64,000 nt of DNA from the NCBI RefSeq assembly GCF_001747085.1, contig NZ_MDJD01000054.1:310001-374000 (forward strand), written 5' to 3'. The notes below the pieces were generated by a model, which worked only from the letters and a program-made list of their open reading frames with translations, made no database searches and was not told the origin of the DNA. Shown here piece after piece: positions 55,410-64,000 of this stretch; position 1 is the first letter of the stretch, and the number at the start of each line of letters is the position of its first letter. This DNA is from Flavivirga aquatica. GTDB lineage: Bacteria; Bacteroidota; Bacteroidia; Flavobacteriales; Flavobacteriaceae. The translations under genes were made by a program, and so were the position numbers.

Positions 55410-57221
55410 TTGAAAGTATCTTATCCTTTTTACATCTTACTATCTTTCTTTTTTATGTTTTCTGCATCTACATATGCTCAAAAACAAAAAAAGATTGAAA
55501 TCGAATACGCTGGTAGACTTAATATTGACGAAAAAAATTACCCTGGCGCGAAAGTTTTAACCCGAGACGATGCACAACAAGTACACATCAAGCATGCGGG
55601 TACAAATATGTGGTGCGACAAAGCCGTACATTATGGTAAGGAGAATTTTATTGAAGCCTATGGTAATGTTATTTTAAAACAAGGAGATACCATTAATATG
55701 TCTTCAAAATATATAGAATATAGCGGTATAACAGAATTAGCTTTTGCTAGTGGCGATGTTGTTTTAAAAGACCCAAATTCTACAATTTCTTCGGATACTT
55801 TATATTTTGACAGATTAAAACAACAGGCTTTTTATAAAAACGGTGGTACTGTTGTAAAAGATTCATCAGGTACTATTACTAGTAAAATAGGTAGATACTA
55901 TATGGATATTAAAAAATATCAATTTGTTGAAGATGTGGTCTTGGTAAATGATGGAACAACCATTAATTCTAACTATTTTGATTTTTATTCAGATACTGGT
56001 CACGCCTACCTATTTGGACCTTCAACCATAACCACAAAAGATAGTAAAACCTATTGTGAAAAAGGATTTTATGATACTGAAATCAAAATAGGTTATGCAC
56101 TCAAAAATGCAAAAATAGATTACGATAACAGAGAAATTATTGGAGATAGCTTATATTTTGATAACAATAAAAGCTTCGCATCTGCAACCAACAATATAAA
56201 AGTCACCGATACCATAAATAATAGCATTATAAAAGGGCATTATGCAGAGGTTTTTAGAGAAAAGGACTCACTGTTTATTACCAAACACGCCTTAGCTATT
56301 ACTGAACAACAAAACGATTCTATTTACATGCATGCAGATAAAATTATGGTCACTGGTAAACCAGAAAATCGTACTATACAAGCGTATTATAATGCAAAAA
56401 TATACAAATCGGATATTAGTGGAAAAGCAGATTCTATTCATTCAAATCAAAAAACAGGAATTACTAAATTAATAAACATCCCTCGTTTTTCAGTTGGCGA
56501 TAAATTTTCAACCAAACGAAAACCCATCATGTGGAATATTGAAAATCAAATGACAGGGGATACTATTCATTTAATATCAAATAGCGAAACCGAAAAAATT
56601 GACTCTTTACTCGTTTTTAACAACGCATTCATTATTAGCAAAGACACCATTAGTGAGAAAGGTTATAATCAAATTTATGGTATGCGTTTAGTTGGTTTAT
56701 TTAATAAAGACAATCAACTAAAACAAGTAGATATTACAAAAAATGCAGAATCCATTTTTTACGCTCGTAATGATAAGCAAGAATTAATTGGTATAGATAA
56801 AGCTAAAGCAGGAAGTATTTCTATTTTATTTACAGAAGGAGATATTGATGAGTATACAAGATATAATCAAGTAGATGGTAAACTTTATCCAGAATCTAAA
56901 TATCCTGAAAAAGAAAGATTTTTAAAAGGTTTTGACTGGCGAGAAGAAGAACGTCCTAAAAGTATTGAAGACTTATTTAAAGATGATCCTCCATTAGATT
57001 TACCTATAATAAAAGGTTTAGAAGACTATATTCCTCAAGAAGATTTTTTTGATGATGAGATGTTGGAACGGATAGAAAAAGCAGGAGATAGAACAACTAA
57101 TAACAATAAAAAAGAGAGCACTACTAAAAGACCAACAAAATTACCAAAACCTTTAAAACCTATACCCAAACCAATAAAAGGAAATAAGAAGAAGAAAAAA
57201 ACTAAACCTACAGCAAAATAG
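55410..57221 (+). CDS. OstA-like (LptA/LptD N-terminal type) LPS-transport protein
   Basis: A predicted secreted protein with a signal peptide (LKVSYPFYILLSFFFMFSAS, cut after TYAQ) and an OstA-like domain of repeated short beta strands at about 30-300. Examples are WCDKAVHYGKENFIEAYGNV, YIEYSGITELAFASGDVVLK and GDSLYFDNNKSFASATNNIK. This is the beta-jelly-roll fold that carries lipopolysaccharide across the periplasm. The C-terminal end is acidic, then Lys/Pro-rich (KPLKPIPKPIKGNKKKKK). It is probably part of the LPS export machinery of Bacteroidota. I prefer the TTG at 55410 because the TTG at 55389 lies inside a -7 box; no ATG fits before the signal peptide. The aminotransferase gene follows after 8 nt. 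Confidence 0.88.
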   Translation: MKVSYPFYILLSFFFMFSASTYAQKQKKIEIEYAGRLNIDEKNYPGAKVLTRDDAQQVHIKHAGTNMWCDKAVHYGKENFIEAYGNVILKQGDTINMSSKYIEYSGITELAFASGDVVLKDPNSTISSDTLYFDRLKQQAFYKNGGTVVKDSSGTITSKIGRYYMDIKKYQFVEDVVLVNDGTTINSNYFDFYSDTGHAYLFGPSTITTKDSKTYCEKGFYDTEIKIGYALKNAKIDYDNREIIGDSLYFDNNKSFASATNNIKVTDTINNSIIKGHYAEVFREKDSLFITKHALAITEQQNDSIYMHADKIMVTGKPENRTIQAYYNAKIYKSDISGKADSIHSNQKTGITKLINIPRFSVGDKFSTKRKPIMWNIENQMTGDTIHLISNSETEKIDSLLVFNNAFIISKDTISEKGYNQIYGMRLVGLFNKDNQLKQVDITKNAESIFYARNDKQELIGIDKAKAGSISILFTEGDIDEYTRYNQVDGKLYPESKYPEKERFLKGFDWREEERPKSIEDLFKDDPPLDLPIIKGLEDYIPQEDFFDDEMLERIEKAGDRTTNNNKKESTTKRPTKLPKPLKPIPKPIKGNKKKKKTKPTAK

Positions 57222-57229
57222 CCTAAATA

Positions 57230-58432
57230 ATGACTTCAGACTTCTTTAAATATCAAGCGCAAACAACACCTCATCCGTTAGCTATGAAAATATCTCATGC
57301 AAACGGATCTTATATTTATGATAACAATAATAAAGAATACCTAGATTTTGTTGCTGGAGTATCTGCATGTCCTTTAGGGCACAACTATCCAAAAGTCGTA
57401 AACGCTATCAAGGAACAATTGGATAAGTATATGCATGTTATGGTATATGGTGAATACATTCAAAAACCTGCTGTAGAACTTACCAAATTACTTGCAAAAA
57501 ACCTACCTTATCCATTAGAAAAAACATATTTAACCAATTCTGGCACAGAAGCTATCGAAGGCGCTTTAAAATTAGCCAAACGAGCTACAGGTAGAAGCGA
57601 AATTATTGCAGCTCACAAAGCATACCATGGAAATACTATGGGATCTATGAGTGTTATGGGCTACGAAGAACGTAAACAAGCTTTTAGACCACTTTTACCT
57701 AATGTAAAATTCATTACATTTAATAAGGAAGACCATTTAAAATATATTACCCATAAAACAGCTTGTGTTATTTTAGAAACAATACAAGGAGGAGCTGGTT
57801 TTATTGAACCAAAAGACAACTATTTAGAAAAAGTTAGAATACAATGTTCTAAGGTTGGAGCGCTTTTAATTTTAGATGAAATACAACCTGGTGTAGGAAG
57901 AACAGGAAAACTCTTTGGCTTCGAACATTATAATTGTATTCCTGATATTTTAGTCACAGGAAAAGGCTTAGGTGGAGGCATGCCAATTGGAGCATTTACA
58001 GCATCTAGTCAATTAATGGACTCCCTTCAAGATAATCCTAAATTAGGTCATATTACTACTTTTGGTGGACACCCCGTAATTGCTGCTTCTGCATTAGCTA
58101 CTTTAAAAGAAATCACAGAAAGTGACTTAATAAAACAAACATTACAAAAAGAGCTATTATTCCGTAAACTTCTAGTCCACCCATTAATTACTGAAATTAG
58201 AGGAAAAGGACTTATGCTTGCTTTTCTAACGCCTTCGGAAAATATAACAAATTCAGTAATTCTAAAATGCCAAGAGCAAGGTTTAATACTTTTTTGGCTA
58301 CTTTTTGAACCTAAAGCCATCAGAATTACACCGCCTTTAACCATCTCAAATGATGAAATCATCAAAGGATGCGATATAATTATTGATATTTTAAATAAAA
58401 TAAGCAATGAACACAACAAAATAACTAATTGA
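57230..58432 (+). CDS. Class III (ArgD-like) PLP-dependent aminotransferase
   Basis: A 400-aa fold-type I aminotransferase of the ornithine/acetylornithine group. DFVAGVSACPLGHNYPKVVN, TNSGTEAIEGALKLAKRATG (PLP-phosphate site), AYHGNTMGSMS, LLILDEIQPGVGRTGKLFGF (Asp to the PLP pyridine nitrogen) and LVTGKGLGGGMPIGAF (Schiff-base Lys in TGKGLGGG) are visible. The exact substrate cannot be read from the sequence: acetylornithine, ornithine or another omega-amine donor is possible. No arginine genes are nearby. It is co-directional with the OstA-like gene, 8 nt downstream. Confidence 0.93.
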   Translation: MTSDFFKYQAQTTPHPLAMKISHANGSYIYDNNNKEYLDFVAGVSACPLGHNYPKVVNAIKEQLDKYMHVMVYGEYIQKPAVELTKLLAKNLPYPLEKTYLTNSGTEAIEGALKLAKRATGRSEIIAAHKAYHGNTMGSMSVMGYEERKQAFRPLLPNVKFITFNKEDHLKYITHKTACVILETIQGGAGFIEPKDNYLEKVRIQCSKVGALLILDEIQPGVGRTGKLFGFEHYNCIPDILVTGKGLGGGMPIGAFTASSQLMDSLQDNPKLGHITTFGGHPVIAASALATLKEITESDLIKQTLQKELLFRKLLVHPLITEIRGKGLMLAFLTPSENITNSVILKCQEQGLILFWLLFEPKAIRITPPLTISNDEIIKGCDIIIDILNKISNEHNKITN

Positions 58433-58569
58433 TATTCAGATATTAAACCCTAAAAATCAATGTTTAAATAAAAAATGTTGATTACTTTGTTAAAAACATT
58501 TACTTAAACTCTAATAAAAAGGCAAATAGAGCCTTAAATTTATTCTAGTGGAACCTCACAAATGTATTT

Positions 58570-59958
58570 ATGGAGTTTAGTCATAATGACAATAACGATT
58601 TACCTTTAACTAAGTTTGAATCAATGCTTAAAACAAATCATGTTTTATTCTTTGATTCAGAAGAATTTGAAAACATCATTCATCATTACTTAAATCAAGG
58701 TAAAATAGCATTAGCAAAAAAAGCCATAAAATTAGGTTTAGACCAACATCCTACATCTATTAATCTAAGACTTTTTAAAGTAGAAGTTTTTGTTTTCGAA
58801 GATAAATTAAACGAAGCAGATACATTACTAAATGAATTATATAATTTAGATCCTATGAATGAAGAAATATACATTCAAAAGGCTAATATTTTTTCGAAAA
58901 AAGATGAACATCAACAAGCAATCGAAGTCTTAAAAAAAGCATTACAGCTTACTGATGATGTTATAGACTTATATTCTTTAATTGGTATGGAATATTTATT
59001 TCTAGATCAATTTGAAGACGCCAAGACATATTTTATGAAATGCTTAGAATCTGATCTAGAAGATTACTCTGCACTTTATAATATTATATATTGCTTTGAA
59101 TTTTTAAATCAAAATGAAGAAGCTATCTCTTACCTAAATACATTTTTGGATAAAAATCCTTACTGTGAAGTAGCGTGGCATCAATTAGGAAAACAATATT
59201 TCGTTTTAGATGAATATAAAAAAGCATTAACATCATTTGATTTTGCTATTATTTCTGACGATACTTTCGTTGGTGCATATCTTGAACGTGGTAAAGTTTT
59301 AGAAAAATTAAATCGTTTTGATGATGCTATCGAAAATTATACTATCACTTTAAAATTAGATGAGCCTACTTCTTTTGCTTTATTACGTATTGGTACTTGC
59401 TATGAAAAATTAAAAAAGGATGATTTAGCAATCCAATTTTATAACAGAACAGTTCATGAAGACCCTCTTTTAGATAAAGGTTGGATCGCTATTACCAAAT
59501 ATTACAATAGAAAAAAGAATTACCCTAAAGCACTCTATTTTATTAATAAAGCTATTAATATTGATTCCGAAAATGTAAAATATTGGAAATTATATGCTCA
59601 AATAAACCAAAGATTAAAACTTTATGAAGAAGCCGAACGCGGTTTCAAAAAAACATTAGAATTAGGTAATTACGAGTTGAATACATGGCTATCGAGAGGT
59701 GATCTTTTAATCAAATTAGGAGAACCACAAGCTGCTATTTATAATTTCGAACAAGCTATAGAGTTTTATTCTGAAAATGCAGAGTTAGAATATCGTTTAG
59801 CTGGGTTATATTTTTCTTTACATGAAAATGATAAAGGAGAGTTTCATTTAAAAAATGGTCTAAAGTATAATGAAGAGTATGCCTTTATAATTGAGGAACT
59901 TTTCCCAGAAATCTCAAATAGAATACTAGTAAAAAACTTACTAAAAGCACATTTGTAA
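58570..59958 (+). CDS. Tetratricopeptide-repeat protein
   Basis: A 462-aa cytoplasmic-looking protein without signal peptide, made of about a dozen 34-residue TPR units from about residue 38 onward. Examples are YHLN-like helices in IIHHYLNQGKIALAKKAIKL, HQQAIEVLKKALQLTDDVID, YKKALTSFDFAIISDDTFVG and YEEAERGFKKTLELGNYEL. It is a scaffold type, with no enzyme domain. Close homologs are common in Flavobacteriaceae next to DUF368 or aroE genes, as I recall. The partner is unknown. Confidence 0.92.
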   Translation: MEFSHNDNNDLPLTKFESMLKTNHVLFFDSEEFENIIHHYLNQGKIALAKKAIKLGLDQHPTSINLRLFKVEVFVFEDKLNEADTLLNELYNLDPMNEEIYIQKANIFSKKDEHQQAIEVLKKALQLTDDVIDLYSLIGMEYLFLDQFEDAKTYFMKCLESDLEDYSALYNIIYCFEFLNQNEEAISYLNTFLDKNPYCEVAWHQLGKQYFVLDEYKKALTSFDFAIISDDTFVGAYLERGKVLEKLNRFDDAIENYTITLKLDEPTSFALLRIGTCYEKLKKDDLAIQFYNRTVHEDPLLDKGWIAITKYYNRKKNYPKALYFINKAINIDSENVKYWKLYAQINQRLKLYEEAERGFKKTLELGNYELNTWLSRGDLLIKLGEPQAAIYNFEQAIEFYSENAELEYRLAGLYFSLHENDKGEFHLKNGLKYNEEYAFIIEELFPEISNRILVKNLLKAHL

Positions 59959-60061
59959 ACAAATATATTTTCTATTTTCATCCCTTTTTACCAAACTTAA
60001 TATTTGGCGAAATTGTAAGTGTTTCTTTAACTTCTATATATTTTTAATAACATAAAATGCA

Positions 60062-60069
60062 TACCTTTG
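60062..60069 (+). promoter_or_regulatory. Candidate -7 box of the DUF368 operon
   Basis: TACCTTTG is a full TAnnTTTG match, 21 nt before the ATG at 60091. No TTG at the expected -33 position. Confidence 0.4.
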
Positions 60070-60090
60070 GTTTTCGTTTAAAAATTAGAC

Positions 60091-61050
60091 ATGCAAAGAC
60101 GTTTTATAGATTACTTAATCATCTCTTTTAAAGGTTTAGCAATGGGGGCTTCAGATGTTATACCAGGTGTTTCAGGTGGTACTATTGCTTTTATATCTGG
60201 CATTTATGAAGAGCTCATACAAAGCATTGATAAAATCAATATAGACATATTAAAAGTATGGAAAAAATCAGGTTTTAAAGTCGCTTGGGAAACTATAAAT
60301 GGTAATTTTTTAATTTCTTTATTTACTGGTATTACTATTAGTATTTTATCACTTGCAAAAGTTATTAAATGGTTGCTGTTTAATGAACCTATACTATTGT
60401 GGTCATTTTTCTTTGGCTTAGTACTTTCTAGTATTATATTCATTGCAAAACAAATTAATAATTGGAATATTACAATTATTGTTGCCATTTCAATAACTTC
60501 AGTTTTATCTTACTTAATAACTCTTGCAGAACCGTTTGCTTCTCCTGAAAGTTCTATTTACTTATTATTTTGTGGCTTTATAGCTATTATAGCCATGATT
60601 TTACCTGGTGTTTCTGGTGCCTTTATTTTACTCATTTTAGGAGCTTATCAAATAGCTATTGATACCATTACTAATCTTATAGAAGGAATAAGTAAAGGTG
60701 ATTTTAACCTATTTAAAGAAGCTTTTTTTAATTTTTTATTATTAGCTATTGGAGCTATGATAGGACTTAAAGTCTTTTCAAAAATCCTTAACTGGATGTT
60801 TCAAAACAAAAAAAATATAACATTAGCTATATTAACTGGCTTTATGATTGGCTCATTAAACAAAATTTGGCCATGGAAAAAAACCTTAACATGGAGAATT
60901 GATTCTCACAACGAAAGAATCCCTTTTCTCGAAAAAAGCATATCCCCTTTTTCTTTTGAAGGTGAAAATCAAATGCTATTTGCTATAATCTTAATGATTC
61001 TTGGTTTTTTAACTATTTTTATTCTTGAAAGATTGGGACCTAAAAAATAG
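60091..61050 (+). CDS. DUF368 (PopT-type) membrane protein 1
   Basis: A polytopic membrane protein of 319 aa with about eight hydrophobic segments. Two inverted signature motifs are visible: GLAMGASDVIPGVSGGTIAF (about 14-33) and AMILPGVSGAFILLILGAYQ (about 169-188). DUF368 proteins have been shown in other bacteria to recycle undecaprenyl phosphate across the cytoplasmic membrane for envelope synthesis (PopT). By homology this gene should do the same. A second DUF368 gene follows after 2 nt, so the two are co-transcribed, probably with aroE. Confidence 0.93.
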   Translation: MQRRFIDYLIISFKGLAMGASDVIPGVSGGTIAFISGIYEELIQSIDKINIDILKVWKKSGFKVAWETINGNFLISLFTGITISILSLAKVIKWLLFNEPILLWSFFFGLVLSSIIFIAKQINNWNITIIVAISITSVLSYLITLAEPFASPESSIYLLFCGFIAIIAMILPGVSGAFILLILGAYQIAIDTITNLIEGISKGDFNLFKEAFFNFLLLAIGAMIGLKVFSKILNWMFQNKKNITLAILTGFMIGSLNKIWPWKKTLTWRIDSHNERIPFLEKSISPFSFEGENQMLFAIILMILGFLTIFILERLGPKK

Positions 61051-61052
61051 AA

Positions 61053-62072
61053 ATGGAAAGCACAAGAACACTTACCGATAAACTTTTTCTAATTCTAAAA
61101 GGCTTAGGTATGGGTGCTGCAAATAAAGTACCTGGTGTTTCTGGCGGTGTCGTAGCCTTTGTTTCTGGTTTTTATGAAGAATTTATTTATTCCCTTAAAA
61201 AAATAAATAAAAAAGCTTTTAAATTAATTATTAATGGTCGTTTTAAAAGCTTTTACAATTATATAAATGGACGGTTTTTAAGTTTACTATTTTTTGGAAT
61301 GATAGTAAGCTATTTTAGCATTTCAAAAATTTTAGATTATTTAATTGCAAACTATGAACTCTACGTATGGAGTGTTTTTTTTGGAATGATAGTCGGTTCT
61401 ATTTATTATATCAATAAAGATTTTAAAAATTGGAATTACAAAACATACATATCTCTTTTTATTGGCATTCTAGCTGGTATTAGTATCAGTTTTTTAAACC
61501 CTGCCAAGGAAAATGATAACCTTTGGTTTGTCTTTTTTTGTGGAATTATTAGCGTCTCAGGTATGACCTTACCAGGTTTTTCAGGATCCTTCATACTCAT
61601 TCTTTTAGGAAACTATGTATTACTTTTAGTCGATTCTGTTAACTCACTTTATGATACCTTTTCAAACATTATAAATGGTGATTTTAGCTTTTTAAAAAAT
61701 GCTGAACGTATAAGAATGCTTAAAGTCCTTGCTGTTTTTACATTAGGATCCATAACTGGCTTAGTCACTTTCTCACATTTTCTAAGCTATATCTTAAAAC
61801 ATTATAAAAACATCACCCTTTCTGCAATCATAGGTTTTATAGTTGGGTCTTTAGGAGTTGTATGGCCTTGGAAAAAAACAATATACAAATTAACAGAAAA
61901 CGGTAACTTTCTATTAGACTCAAGAGGAAAAAAAATCATTGAAAATTATAACCGTTTTATCCCTGAATTAAATAGTGAAACATATTATGCCATATTTTTT
62001 ATTTTTCTCGGAATTGCTATTGTTTTAGCGCTAGAATGGTATGGCCAAAAAACAACAAAAATACATGAATAA
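61053..62072 (+). CDS. DUF368 (PopT-type) membrane protein 2
   Basis: A second DUF368 protein, 339 aa, with GLGMGAANKVPGVSGGVVAF at the N-terminus and SGMTLPGFSGSFILILLGNY at about 170-189. Here a Phe replaces the Val of the first copy's PGVSG. The overall pattern of segments matches the first copy, but side-by-side identity is clearly limited, so this is an old duplication. The two could form a heterodimer or have different lipid preferences. Its 3' end overlaps the aroE start by 8 nt. Confidence 0.93.
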   Translation: MESTRTLTDKLFLILKGLGMGAANKVPGVSGGVVAFVSGFYEEFIYSLKKINKKAFKLIINGRFKSFYNYINGRFLSLLFFGMIVSYFSISKILDYLIANYELYVWSVFFGMIVGSIYYINKDFKNWNYKTYISLFIGILAGISISFLNPAKENDNLWFVFFCGIISVSGMTLPGFSGSFILILLGNYVLLLVDSVNSLYDTFSNIINGDFSFLKNAERIRMLKVLAVFTLGSITGLVTFSHFLSYILKHYKNITLSAIIGFIVGSLGVVWPWKKTIYKLTENGNFLLDSRGKKIIENYNRFIPELNSETYYAIFFIFLGIAIVLALEWYGQKTTKIHE

Positions 62073-62805
62073 ATTAGGCCTTTTAGGTAAAAACATCTCT
62101 TACTCATTTTCAAAAGCATATTTTCAAAAAAAATTTGAAGATAAACAAATTAATAACACCACTTATGAAAATTTTGATATTGAAAGTATAGATCTATTTC
62201 TTTCTATAATAAAAAATACTCAAGATCTAAAAGGCTTGAACGTTACTATACCTTATAAGCAAGATGTACTTCCTTTCTTAGATAAAATAAACAAAAAAGC
62301 AAAAGCTATAGGAGCAGTAAATACTATTAAGATAACAAAAAAAGGTAAACTTGTAGGTTACAATACCGATTGTTATGGTTTTAGTAAAAGCTTAAAACCT
62401 TTTATAGAATCTCATCACAAACATGCATTAATTTTAGGTACTGGTGGTGCAAGTAAAGCTGTAGCTTATAGCTTAAAAAAAATGGGAATCTCTTATAAAT
62501 ATGTTTCAAGAAAATTATCGAAAGGTATTAGTTTTACTTATGATACTTTAACTGAAAAAGATATAAAAGAACACCAAATCATTATTAATTGTACACCATT
62601 AGGTACATTCCCTAATATAGATATTTGTCCCAATATTCCATATAATTCCATAAACAGCCATCATGTTTTGTATGATTTAATATACAACCCTGAAGAAACT
62701 AAGTTTTTAAAACAAGGCAAACAACGACAAGCTAAGACGATTAATGGTTTAAACATGCTTAAATTACAGGCTGAGAAAGCTTGGTCTATATGGGGTTTAG
62801 AATAA
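62065..62805 (+). CDS. aroE: Shikimate dehydrogenase
   Basis: NADPH-dependent enzyme converting 3-dehydroshikimate to shikimate in aromatic amino acid synthesis. The N-terminal NKLGLLGKNISYSFSKAYF, catalytic Lys in LNVTIPYKQDV, GAVNTI, YNTDCYGF (catalytic Asp), Rossmann GTGGASKAVAYSL, INCTPLGTFP and the C-terminal INGLNMLKLQAEKAW match the family. I choose the ATG at 62065 over the one at 62041 because the family N-terminus begins right there, and it overlaps the DUF368 stop (ATGAATAA). That gives 246 aa, typical for this phylum. Confidence 0.96.
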   Translation: MNKLGLLGKNISYSFSKAYFQKKFEDKQINNTTYENFDIESIDLFLSIIKNTQDLKGLNVTIPYKQDVLPFLDKINKKAKAIGAVNTIKITKKGKLVGYNTDCYGFSKSLKPFIESHHKHALILGTGGASKAVAYSLKKMGISYKYVSRKLSKGISFTYDTLTEKDIKEHQIIINCTPLGTFPNIDICPNIPYNSINSHHVLYDLIYNPEETKFLKQGKQRQAKTINGLNMLKLQAEKAWSIWGLE

Positions 62806-62911
62806 AACTTTCTTTATAATCGTTAAAACACAAGCTACAACTTTGTTAATAATTTACTTGTTAGTATCTTTAAAGTCTAAAGTAATTTAATGAACCTTAA
62901 CATTTTTTAAA

Positions 62912-64000
62912 ATGTCTGATATAGATAAACTGCAACAAGCAGAAGAAACTAGTGCAAATAATTCTAATGATAAAAACACTGAATTAAATGAAAGCCAACA
63001 AGAGAGTACTGCTCCTGTTGAAGATTCAAATGCCACAAAAGAAGACCTTGAAAACACTAGTGAAAAAATTGAGACAGCTTCAGATAATGATGAAGTCTTG
63101 AATGAAATAGAAGAATCTAATGCTGAAGACGCTGAAGATGAAGGGAATAAAGACAGACATACTATTGAGGTAAAAGCCTACGATACTATGTCTTTAGAAG
63201 CTCTTGCTATTGAATTAGAAAAGCTTTTGAAAAATGAAAAAGTTCAGGCAATTAAATCGCATATAGATAGTATAAATGCGGAATTTAAAACCAAATTTCA
63301 AGCACTTCTTGATGAAAAAAAGGAAGACTTCATTAATGAAGGAGGTAATGAAATAGATTTTTATTATTCATCCCCTGTCCAAAAAAGATTTAAAGAAGCC
63401 TATAAAGATTATAGAAAGAAGCTAAATGATCATTATCAAAGTTTAGAGAAAGACTTAAAACAAAATTTAGCTAACAAACTTGAAATTATTGAAGAGTTAA
63501 AAGGGTTATTAAACTTAGAAGAGAATATTAACACTACTTATAAACACTTTAAAGAGTTACAAGAACGTTGGAGAACTACGGGACCTATACCTAGAGATAA
63601 ATATAATAATGCTTGGAATAGCTACCACCACCATGTTGAAATATTTTACGATTTTTTACATTTAAATAGAGATTTACGAGATTTAGATTTCAAGCATAAT
63701 TTAGAAAAGAAATTATTAATTATTGAACGTGCTGAAGAGTTAGCTCAAGATGATAATGTGATGCGTGCTTTTAGAGAGTTGCAAGAACTTCACAAAATGT
63801 GGAAAGAAGAACTTGGACCTGTTGGTAAAGAACATAGAGAAGCAATCTGGGAACGCTTTAAAATTGCTACCAAAATAATTAATGATAAACGACAAGTTTA
63901 TTATCAAGAAATAGATAAAGTTTACGAAAAAAACTTAGACGTAAAACTTGAAATTATTGCTAAGATTGATGCTATAAACACTCAAGAAAGTAATTCCCAT
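62912..64000 (+). CDS. DUF349 protein (partial, continues past the window)
   Basis: From ATG 62912 the frame stays open to the end of the window (363 codons). The first 85 residues are an acidic, low-complexity N-terminus (many E, D, N, S). DUF349 helical repeats follow, such as YKHFKELQERWRTTGPIPRD, KYNNAWNSYHHHVEIFYDFL, FRELQELHKMWKEELGPVGK and EHREAIWERFKIATKIINDK. The remainder is coiled-coil and cytoplasmic. The molecular function is not established. It follows aroE after 106 nt. Confidence 0.93.
   Translation, partial: MSDIDKLQQAEETSANNSNDKNTELNESQQESTAPVEDSNATKEDLENTSEKIETASDNDEVLNEIEESNAEDAEDEGNKDRHTIEVKAYDTMSLEALAIELEKLLKNEKVQAIKSHIDSINAEFKTKFQALLDEKKEDFINEGGNEIDFYYSSPVQKRFKEAYKDYRKKLNDHYQSLEKDLKQNLANKLEIIEELKGLLNLEENINTTYKHFKELQERWRTTGPIPRDKYNNAWNSYHHHVEIFYDFLHLNRDLRDLDFKHNLEKKLLIIERAEELAQDDNVMRAFRELQELHKMWKEELGPVGKEHREAIWERFKIATKIINDKRQVYYQEIDKVYEKNLDVKLEIIAKIDAINTQESNSH

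Overview
The window is AT-rich DNA from a member of the Bacteroidota, almost certainly a marine Flavobacteriaceae-type bacterium. The evidence is a SusC/SusD pair with a hybrid two-component regulator, several large secreted proteins ending in type IX secretion (T9SS) sorting domains, repeated TAnnTTTG -7 promoter elements typical of this phylum, and housekeeping genes of Bacteroidota type (OstA-like protein, DUF6495-like protein, Fur-purA block). No rRNA, tRNA or CRISPR array was seen.

Positions 1-33,500 are accessory and look like a polysaccharide utilization locus for a sulfated, probably fucose-containing and possibly agar-like algal glycan. A SusC-SusD-surface lipoprotein operon (minus strand, lipoprotein cut by the window edge) sits beside a 1403-aa hybrid two-component sensor/AraC regulator. 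Divergent from the regulator are a GH29 alpha-L-fucosidase, a lipoprotein S1 sulfatase and a badly decayed GH117-like hydrolase gene. Next come a secreted reprolysin-like metallopeptidase, two paralogous T9SS-exported sulfatases of different architecture (846 and 1390 aa) separated by a decayed IS1182-type element, and a 1716-aa LamG-containing T9SS protein without a recognised catalytic domain. The expected flow is desulfation by secreted sulfatases, import through SusC/D, and further desulfation and defucosylation in the periplasm. No endo-acting glycanase is visible, so it may lie to the left of position 1.

Positions 33,500-64,000 are mostly core genome: hisS, a DUF6495-like gene, a decayed cadherin-repeat lipoprotein gene, rpsF-rpsR-rplI, a LytTR response regulator, priA, a YihY/DUF2147 pair, nadC, rlmH, a frameshifted MmcQ/YjbR gene and hpf. 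Then comes a TetR-controlled envelope export cassette (RND/MMPL pump, LolA-like protein, outer-membrane barrel) with three copies of a probable operator. The window ends with rdgB, a bifunctional RelA/SpoT, a Fur-family regulator, purA, an OstA-like LPS-transport protein, a class III aminotransferase, a TPR protein, two tandem DUF368 proteins, aroE and the start of a DUF349 protein.

The most notable observations are the decayed GH117-like gene in the PUL, the mosaic sulfatase pair sharing a 243-nt identical stretch, the IS element that appears to have split a transcription terminator at its loop, the three-site TetR operator pattern, and several short-indel-broken genes. I found no clearly undescribed biological system. 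The nearest candidates are the multidomain T9SS sulfatase and the 1716-aa protein.
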